DNA from: Sva-07 sp942492715
GTDB lineage: Bacteria; Actinomycetota; Acidimicrobiia; Acidimicrobiales; Ilumatobacteraceae
DNA length: 64,000 nt
Direction: 5' to 3'
Assembly: GCA_942492715.1 (NCBI GenBank)
Contig: CALOFW010000026.1
Span: 62,001-126,000 of the forward strand
Below are positions 59,556 through 64,000 of the stretch, piece by piece. The notes below the pieces were generated by a model, which was given only the letters and a program-made list of their open reading frames with translations, ran no database searches and was not told where the DNA came from. Both the position numbers and the translations under genes were made by a program. The stretch's first letter is position 1. Every line of letters begins with the position of its first letter.

Positions 59556-61439
59556 TCACTCGGTGTGGAACTTCGCGTACACCGCCTCGGCCACCGCATC
59601 GGGGAGGAAGCTGAGTGACCGCAGCTCGTCGAGGTCGGCACGCTTCACTGCGTTGACCCCACCGAGCGCCTTCACCAACTTCTTCTGGCGCACCTCACCC
59701 AACCCGGGGATGCCGTCGAGCGCACTGGTGGTCATCCGCTTGCTGCGGCGCTCCCGGTGGAACGTGTTGGCGAACCGGTGCGCCTCGTCGCGGATGCGCT
59801 GCAACATGAACAGCGCTTCGCTCCCTCGCGGAATCTCGACCGGTTCGCTGCGTCCCGGGACGAACACCTCCTCGAACCGTTTCGCCAACCCGGCGACCGG
59901 GATCTCGTCGGTGAGGTCGAGTTCGTCGATCACGCGCTTGGCGGCGCTGAGCTGGCCCTTGCCACCGTCGACCAGCAACAGCTGCGGCGGATACGCGAAC
60001 TTGCCGGGCTTGTCGCCACGCTCGTTCACCGGCCGGTCGCGTTCGTCGAGGTACGCCTGCAGCCGGCGCCGAACCACCTCGGCCATGGCGGCGTAGTCGT
60101 CGCTGGCGCTCACCCCGTCGCCGCCGACCGTGTTGACCTTGAAACGCCGGTACTCACGCTTGTTCGGCAAGCCGTCCTCGAGCACGACCATCGACCCGAC
60201 GTAGTCGCTGCCCTGCAGGTGGGCCATGTCGTAGCACTCGATGCGAAGTGGGGCCTCGGGAAGCCCGAGGTGGTCCTGCAGTTCGGTGAGCGCCCGACTG
60301 CGCGAGTTGTGGTCGCTCGCCCGCTTCATCCGATGGCGGGTGAACTCCCCCTCGGCGTTGCGGGTGACCGTTTCGAGCAACGAGCGCTTGTCGCCGCGCT
60401 GGGGAACCCTGACCTGCACCCGTGAGCCGCGTCCCATCGAGAGCCACTCCTCGTAGGTGGCGAGCTCCTCGGCCTCGTACGGCACCAACACCTGCTTGGG
60501 GACACCGAGGATCGGGTCGTCGCCGTACATCGACTCGAGGATGCGATCGATCAACCGGCCGGGTGTCAGCTCCTCCACCTTGTCGAGGATGAAGCCCTTG
60601 CGCCCGACGACACGGCCCTTGCGGACGTAGAAAACCTGCACGGCGGCTTCGAGTTCGTCCTCGGCGATACCGATCACATCGAGGTCCTCGCTGCGCTCGG
60701 CGACCATCTGCTGCTTCTCGATCGCCTTGCGCACCGCCAGCAGACGGTCGCGGAGACGGGCCGCCCGTTCGAACTCGAGATCGGTCGCCGCCGTCTGCAT
60801 GTCGGCTTCGAGCCGGTCGACGATCTCGTCGGTGTCGCCATCGAGGAACTCGCACAGATCGGTGACGAGCTGTCGGTACGGCATCTCCTCGATCTCACCG
60901 ACGCACGGGCCGGCGCACTTCTCGATGTGGAACAGCAGGCACGGCCGGCCCAGCCGCTCGTGCTGATTGAACTTGGCCTGGCTGCACGTTCGGATCGGGA
61001 ACGACCTCAACAAGAGGTCGAGGGTGTCGCGGATCGCGTAGGCGTGTGCGTACGGGCCGAAGTACCGGGTGCCCTTGCGCTTGCGGCCCCGCATCACGAG
61101 CGCCCGCGGCCACTGCTCGTCGATCGTCACGGCGAGGAACGGGTAGCTCTTGTCGTCGCGCAGGCGCACGTTGAAGCGCGGATCGTGCTGTTTGATCAGC
61201 GAATACTCGAGCATCAACGCCTCGACCTCGTTGCGCACGATCGTCCACTCGACCGACTCGGCGGTCTCCACCATCTGTGCGGTGCGCGGATGCAGGTTGA
61301 CCGGCGATTGGAAGTAGTTCGAGAGGCGTTGGCGGAGGTTCGAGGCCTTGCCGACGTAGATCACGCGGCCGTGGGCGTCCTTGAACTGGTACGACCCCGG
61401 TGCCTCCGGGATCGTGCCGGCCGGCGGACGTTTCACCAT
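59556..61439 (-). CDS. uvrC: Excinuclease ABC subunit C
   Basis: I chose ATG 61439 (MVKRPPAGTIPEAPGSYQF) because AGGAAG precedes it; the frame runs on upstream. 627 residues, normal. GIY-YIG nuclease GSYQFKDAHGRVIYVGKASNLRQRLSNYF for the 3' cut. The UVR region (about residues 200-230) includes DLEFERAARLRDRL for UvrB contact. RNase-H-like C-terminal nuclease (LRIECYDMAHLQGSDYVGSMVV, LLLVDGGKGQL) and helix-hairpin-helix SALDGIPGLGEVRQKKLVKALGG. It acts in nucleotide excision repair. It is 14 kb from rapZ, its usual neighbour. Confidence 0.97.
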   Translation of the reverse strand: MVKRPPAGTIPEAPGSYQFKDAHGRVIYVGKASNLRQRLSNYFQSPVNLHPRTAQMVETAESVEWTIVRNEVEALMLEYSLIKQHDPRFNVRLRDDKSYPFLAVTIDEQWPRALVMRGRKRKGTRYFGPYAHAYAIRDTLDLLLRSFPIRTCSQAKFNQHERLGRPCLLFHIEKCAGPCVGEIEEMPYRQLVTDLCEFLDGDTDEIVDRLEADMQTAATDLEFERAARLRDRLLAVRKAIEKQQMVAERSEDLDVIGIAEDELEAAVQVFYVRKGRVVGRKGFILDKVEELTPGRLIDRILESMYGDDPILGVPKQVLVPYEAEELATYEEWLSMGRGSRVQVRVPQRGDKRSLLETVTRNAEGEFTRHRMKRASDHNSRSRALTELQDHLGLPEAPLRIECYDMAHLQGSDYVGSMVVLEDGLPNKREYRRFKVNTVGGDGVSASDDYAAMAEVVRRRLQAYLDERDRPVNERGDKPGKFAYPPQLLLVDGGKGQLSAAKRVIDELDLTDEIPVAGLAKRFEEVFVPGRSEPVEIPRGSEALFMLQRIRDEAHRFANTFHRERRSKRMTTSALDGIPGLGEVRQKKLVKALGGVNAVKRADLDELRSLSFLPDAVAEAVYAKFHTE

Positions 61440-61494
61440 CTCGCTTCCTGCATGACGCCCCAAGCATACGGAGGGCCGGATACCGTGATGTCCG

Positions 61495-62397
61495 ATGTCC
61501 GACCAGTTCGCAGCCATCTTCCGCCGTCGACCCAACGACGGCTGGTTCCGCGCTGGCCGCTACGACGTCACCACCACCGACATCGTGTGCGCGCTCAGCC
61601 TCGGCACGATGTTCGTGTACGGGTTGAGCGTCGACTACTTCGTGAAGCTGGGCTTCGTCCCGGCGCTCGTGCGCGACTTCGAGTTCTGGCGCCTGTTCAC
61701 CTGGCCGATCGCCACCGAACCCGCCATCTGGCCGCTGCTCGGCGTGGTGTTCTTCTGGCTCTTCGGCCAGCAGCTCGAGGCGTTGTTCGGACGCGGCAAG
61801 TTCCTCGCCTGGGTGTTGGCGATGACGTTCGCGCCCGCGCTGATCCTCACCTTCCTCGGGCCGTTGTCGAACAGCATCGACTTCATGGTGCAGTACGGGC
61901 TCAGCAACCTGTTCCTGGGCGGCATCTGGGTGTATGCCGCCACCTACCCCGGCGTGAAGTGGTTCGAGGTGATCCCGCTGTGGGCGCTCGCGGCAGTGTT
62001 CACGGTCCTCAACCTGCTCCAGTTCACCGGCACCGACCAGACCGGCCAGACGATCTTCCTGCTCGTGTCGGTCGGCGTTGCGCTGGTCGCTGGTCGCTCG
62101 CTGGGTCTCGCCACCGGCTGGCCGATCCCGCACCTCCCGCTCGACGGCTCCGTGCAGCGCAAGCCGAAGAAGAGCAAGCCGAAGAAGCAGGCCAAGGGTT
62201 CGTCCGGCCCGCGGGTGGTCGAGGGACCGTGGAAGAACGCCCCGGCACCGGTGCCGCCGGCGGCTGGTCCGTCGCCCGCCGACCAGGCCGAACTCGACGC
62301 GCTGCTCGACAAGATCGGCGCCAACGGCATGGACTCGTTGACCAACGACGAGAAGAAGCGCCTCAACGACCTCAGCAAACGCCTCCGCAACCGCTGA
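61495..62397 (+). CDS. Rhomboid-like membrane protein with DUF6576-type tail
   Basis: 300 residues. About six membrane segments in a rhomboid-like order: LGTMFVYGLSVDYF, FWRLFTWPIATEPAIWPLLGVVFFWLFGQQLEALFGRGKFL, TFAPALILTFLGPL, FLGGIWVYAATYPG. The expected catalytic GxSG is not seen at the position that reads YGLSNLFLGG, so it may be an inactive rhomboid. The C-terminal ELDALLDKIGANGMDSLTNDEKKRLNDLSKRLRN is the short tail found on many actinobacterial and bacteroidetes rhomboids. Divergent from uvrC across 55 bases. Confidence 0.75.
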   Translation: MSDQFAAIFRRRPNDGWFRAGRYDVTTTDIVCALSLGTMFVYGLSVDYFVKLGFVPALVRDFEFWRLFTWPIATEPAIWPLLGVVFFWLFGQQLEALFGRGKFLAWVLAMTFAPALILTFLGPLSNSIDFMVQYGLSNLFLGGIWVYAATYPGVKWFEVIPLWALAAVFTVLNLLQFTGTDQTGQTIFLLVSVGVALVAGRSLGLATGWPIPHLPLDGSVQRKPKKSKPKKQAKGSSGPRVVEGPWKNAPAPVPPAAGPSPADQAELDALLDKIGANGMDSLTNDEKKRLNDLSKRLRNR

Positions 62398-62426
62398 CCC
62401 GGCCATCCCGCGCCCCCACCACCCCG

Positions 62427-62470
62427 AGCGATGAGCCAACCGCCCTGATACCGGCTTTTCGCTCATCGCT
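62427..62470 (+). repeat. REP-like palindromic repeat, copy 1
   Basis: 44 bases with arms AGCGATGAGC and GCTCATCGCT and middle CAACCGCCCTGATACCGGCT. Directly repeated at 62488. Confidence 0.85.
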
Positions 62471-62487
62471 GCCCGTTCGGATCCCTG

Positions 62488-62531
62488 GGCGATGAGCCAA
62501 CCGCCCTGATGCCGGCTTTTCGCTCATCGCT
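62488..62531 (+). repeat. REP-like palindromic repeat, copy 2
   Basis: Two differences from copy 1 over 44 bases (first base, and GATG for GATA). Arms GCGATGAGC and GCTCATCGC. Confidence 0.85.
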
Positions 62532-62618
62532 ACGGACGCGCGGAGTGTGCGAGATTCCGCCTCGGTAGCGTTTGCTCGGCCGACTCCCTCCGACGTTTCG
62601 ATGTCCAGGAGGTTCGAT

Positions 62619-63557
62619 GTGGCCCACCTCACGCCGCAGGCCCACGCGGTCTTCGCACGCCAACATGGCGCTGCCTCGGTGCAACAGTTGCTCGATGCCG
62701 GAATGTCACACCGACAGCTCCGACACCTCCAGCAGTCGGGCGCCCTCGACTTGGTGCTTCGCGGTGCGTACCGAACACCGAGCGCCCCGCTCACCGAGCT
62801 GGGGCGCTGCGCTGCAGTGTGTCTCGCACGCGCCGACGTCGCCATCGCCGGTCCGACCGCCGGACGCCTGTGGGGTTTCCGGCGGCTCCCATCCGACCGT
62901 CGGATCCACGTGCTCGCGCCGCGGGCGAGCAATCCGGCGATCGCCAAGTGGGTCGTCGCCTACCACACCGACGCGCGCCATGAGCACGACGTCATCGAAC
63001 GCGACGACGGCATCCGGGTCACGTCCCGAGCCCGCACGGCGTTCGATCTCGCACGTTGGCTCACTCCCGATGACCTCCTGTCGGTGATCGAGCAGGCGGC
63101 TCACGACGGAGGGCAGTCCAACGACGACTTCCTCGAGGTCGCTGCCGAGTGGCTGTCACCCCAACGACCCTGGGCTCGGGCGTTCCTCCGCGCGCTCGAC
63201 CGTCGATTGCCGGGCGGAGCAGCCGAGTCGCACCCCGAGGTTCGTGTCGCCGACGCACTCCGGCGCGCTGGGGTTCGAGGCCTCGTTCGCCAACACCGCC
63301 TCCACCTCCCCGGCCACGGCCAGGTCCGATTCGACCTCGCCGTCCCCGAGCTCCGGTGGGCCATCGAGATCGATCTCCACCCCACGCACCGCGAGACAGC
63401 CGGGATCGCCTCCGACGCCGCTCGCGACCGCGCCGCCGCCGCAACCAACTGGATCACGACCCGCATCACCAGGTCGCACTACGACGACCGATTCAACGAA
63501 ACGATCGCCGGGATCGCCTCATTCCATGCGCAACTCCGGTCGCGCGCTGCAAGCTGA
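62619..63557 (+). CDS. AbiEi-like/DUF559 nuclease-fold protein, flanked by REP-like repeats
   Basis: I chose GTG 62619 because AGGAGG lies six bases upstream; ATG 62601 is also in frame. 312 residues. The N-terminal helix-turn-helix (FARQHGAASVQQLLDAGMSHRQLRHLQQSGALDLVLRGAYR) matches AbiEi-type domains. The C-terminal part (SHPEVRVADALRRAGVRGLVRQHRLHLPGHGQVRFDLAVPELRWAIEIDLHPTH) resembles the DUF559/Vsr nuclease fold, where the Asp and the EID acid residues could be metal ligands. The stop codon lies inside the first right-hand repeat. The flanking inverted repeats suggest it may act on them (inference). Confidence 0.8.
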   Translation: MAHLTPQAHAVFARQHGAASVQQLLDAGMSHRQLRHLQQSGALDLVLRGAYRTPSAPLTELGRCAAVCLARADVAIAGPTAGRLWGFRRLPSDRRIHVLAPRASNPAIAKWVVAYHTDARHEHDVIERDDGIRVTSRARTAFDLARWLTPDDLLSVIEQAAHDGGQSNDDFLEVAAEWLSPQRPWARAFLRALDRRLPGGAAESHPEVRVADALRRAGVRGLVRQHRLHLPGHGQVRFDLAVPELRWAIEIDLHPTHRETAGIASDAARDRAAAATNWITTRITRSHYDDRFNETIAGIASFHAQLRSRAAS

Positions 63558-63596
63558 TGAGCGAACAGCCGACATGTGGGCGCTTGGCTCATCGCT
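63553..63596 (-). repeat. REP-like palindromic repeat, copy 3 (inverted)
   Basis: 44 bases; on the minus strand it reads as copies 1 and 2 do: AGCGATGAGCCAA, then CGCCC, and CGGCT with TTCGCTCATC. The left arm here has GCTGATGAGC for GCGATGAGC. Overlaps the stop codon of the gene. Confidence 0.85.
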
Positions 63597-63613
63597 CGCG
63601 GGGACTCGCCGGC

Positions 63614-63657
63614 AGCGATGAGCGAACAGCCGACATGTGGGCGCTTGGCTCATCGCT
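63614..63657 (-). repeat. REP-like palindromic repeat, copy 4 (inverted)
   Basis: 44 bases, arms AGCGATGAGC and GCTCATCGCT; middle GAACAGCCGACATGTGGGCG as in copy 3. Confidence 0.85.
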
Positions 63658-63665
63658 TGCGGGTG

Positions 63666-64000
63666 TCAGGTTACGGGGCGGGGTGTGCCTGTGGTGGCGG
63701 CGGTGTACCAGGCGAGGACGAGGAGAGCTCCGGCCAGCACGGTGGCACCATCGGCGAGGAGGTGGAAGCCGAAGGCATCCTTCACCAGACCCGAACCGAG
63801 TGCCGCAGCGGCACCGCACAGGCTGAGCGTCAGGTCACCGGTGCCTTGCACCTCGACGCGCGATCGTTCGGGGACCGACGCGGTCAGGATCGTCGTCCCG
63901 CCGATCAGGCCGAAGCTCCACCCGAGCCCGAGGAAGAACAGCCCCGCGAACATCAACACGGGCACGTAGCCCGCCAGCACGGTGCTGATCGTGCCCACGC
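63666..64000 (-). CDS. MFS transporter, C-terminal part; 5' end outside window
   Basis: The frame is open to the right edge of the window, so the start lies beyond it. Visible are the last three or four membrane segments: VLAGYVPVLMFAGLFFLGLGWSFGLIGGTTILTASVPERSRVEVQGTGDLTLSLCGAAAALGSGLV and ATVLAGALLVLAWYTAATTG. The GLGWSFGLIGGTTILTASVPERSRVEVQG block is typical of major facilitator proteins. The substrate cannot be told. It ends nine bases after copy 4 of the REP-like repeat. Confidence 0.8.
   Translation of the reverse strand, partial: VGTISTVLAGYVPVLMFAGLFFLGLGWSFGLIGGTTILTASVPERSRVEVQGTGDLTLSLCGAAAALGSGLVKDAFGFHLLADGATVLAGALLVLAWYTAATTGTPRPVT

Noticed and set aside
47603..60096. Very long plus-strand open frames opposite the DUF11 gene (47603-49966, 51582-53786, 53515-56493, 56965-60096)
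   Set aside because: They are Arg/Gly/Val/Asp-rich shadows caused by high GC and repeat composition; no domains or proper starts, and the minus strand has clear repeats, a signal peptide and an anchor.
62427..63657. Insertion sequence with terminal inverted repeats
   Set aside because: No transposase motif in the gene; repeats are palindromes in doubled copies, and no target-site duplication was seen.

Overview
This window is high-G+C actinobacterial chromosome. The best guess is the Acidimicrobiia (Ilumatobacter/Iamia-like). The basis is inference: an F420-type LLM oxidoreductase, a DinB/mycothiol-type protein, RapZ next to gap-pgk-tpiA, large LuxR (LAL) regulators, many GTG starts, and several starts placed 6-8 bases after a TANNNT -10 box as in leaderless mRNAs. 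No rRNA, phage or intact insertion sequence was seen.

0-18 kb is ordinary chromosome with stress and envelope genes. It opens with the 3' part of an anaerobic sulfatase-maturase gene. Two DUF6325-like genes and a LAL regulator follow, then membrane proteins, a thiolase, a SulP anion transporter, DUF2252 and CmcJ-like proteins, a lipoprotein, an amine oxidase and an HdeD-like protein. 18.1-20.9 kb is a small accessory island. It holds three toxin-antitoxin pairs on the minus strand (MazF-like, VapBC-like, DUF5615/DUF433). A ~30 bp repeat borders or lies between them, and part of that repeat equals the 3' end of the tRNA-Leu gene found at 34.5 kb. A serine-recombinase remnant also lies there. 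A Cys-type sulfatase (20.9-23.3 kb), a likely client of the maturase, borders the island.

23.3-33.8 kb holds a second LAL regulator, an AraC-type regulator and several small envelope or stress proteins (SHOCT, DUF7144-like, LURP-one-like, DUF1254, lipoprotein). Antiporter and DedA fragments are also present. Five copies of a 14-bp motif, CGAWTCTGMATAGC, occur only here, each pointing toward a gene start. This looks like an undescribed regulon. At 33.9-34.6 kb a broken MobF relaxase lies beside tRNA-Leu(GAG).

34.7-47.3 kb carries secG, a PH-domain-like protein, a complete peptide ABC transporter (oppA-B-C-D-F order), tpiA-pgk-gap, rapZ, a methyltransferase and an LLM oxidoreductase. The usual actinobacterial run uvrC-rapZ-yvcK-whiA-gap-pgk-tpiA-secG is split: yvcK and whiA are missing between rapZ and gap, the opp operon sits between tpiA and secG, and a giant surface gene sits between rapZ and uvrC. 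That gene (47,267-59,397, minus) reads as one ~4,042-residue protein. It has a signal peptide, about 26 DUF11-like repeats and a C-terminal LPNTG sorting signal, and is interrupted by two single-base insertions.

59.5-64 kb holds uvrC, a rhomboid-like membrane protein, an AbiEi/DUF559-type nuclease-like gene and the end of an MFS transporter gene. The nuclease-like gene is flanked by two direct 44-bp palindromic repeats on its left and two inverted copies on its right, an arrangement like a REP-transposase unit but with a different enzyme.
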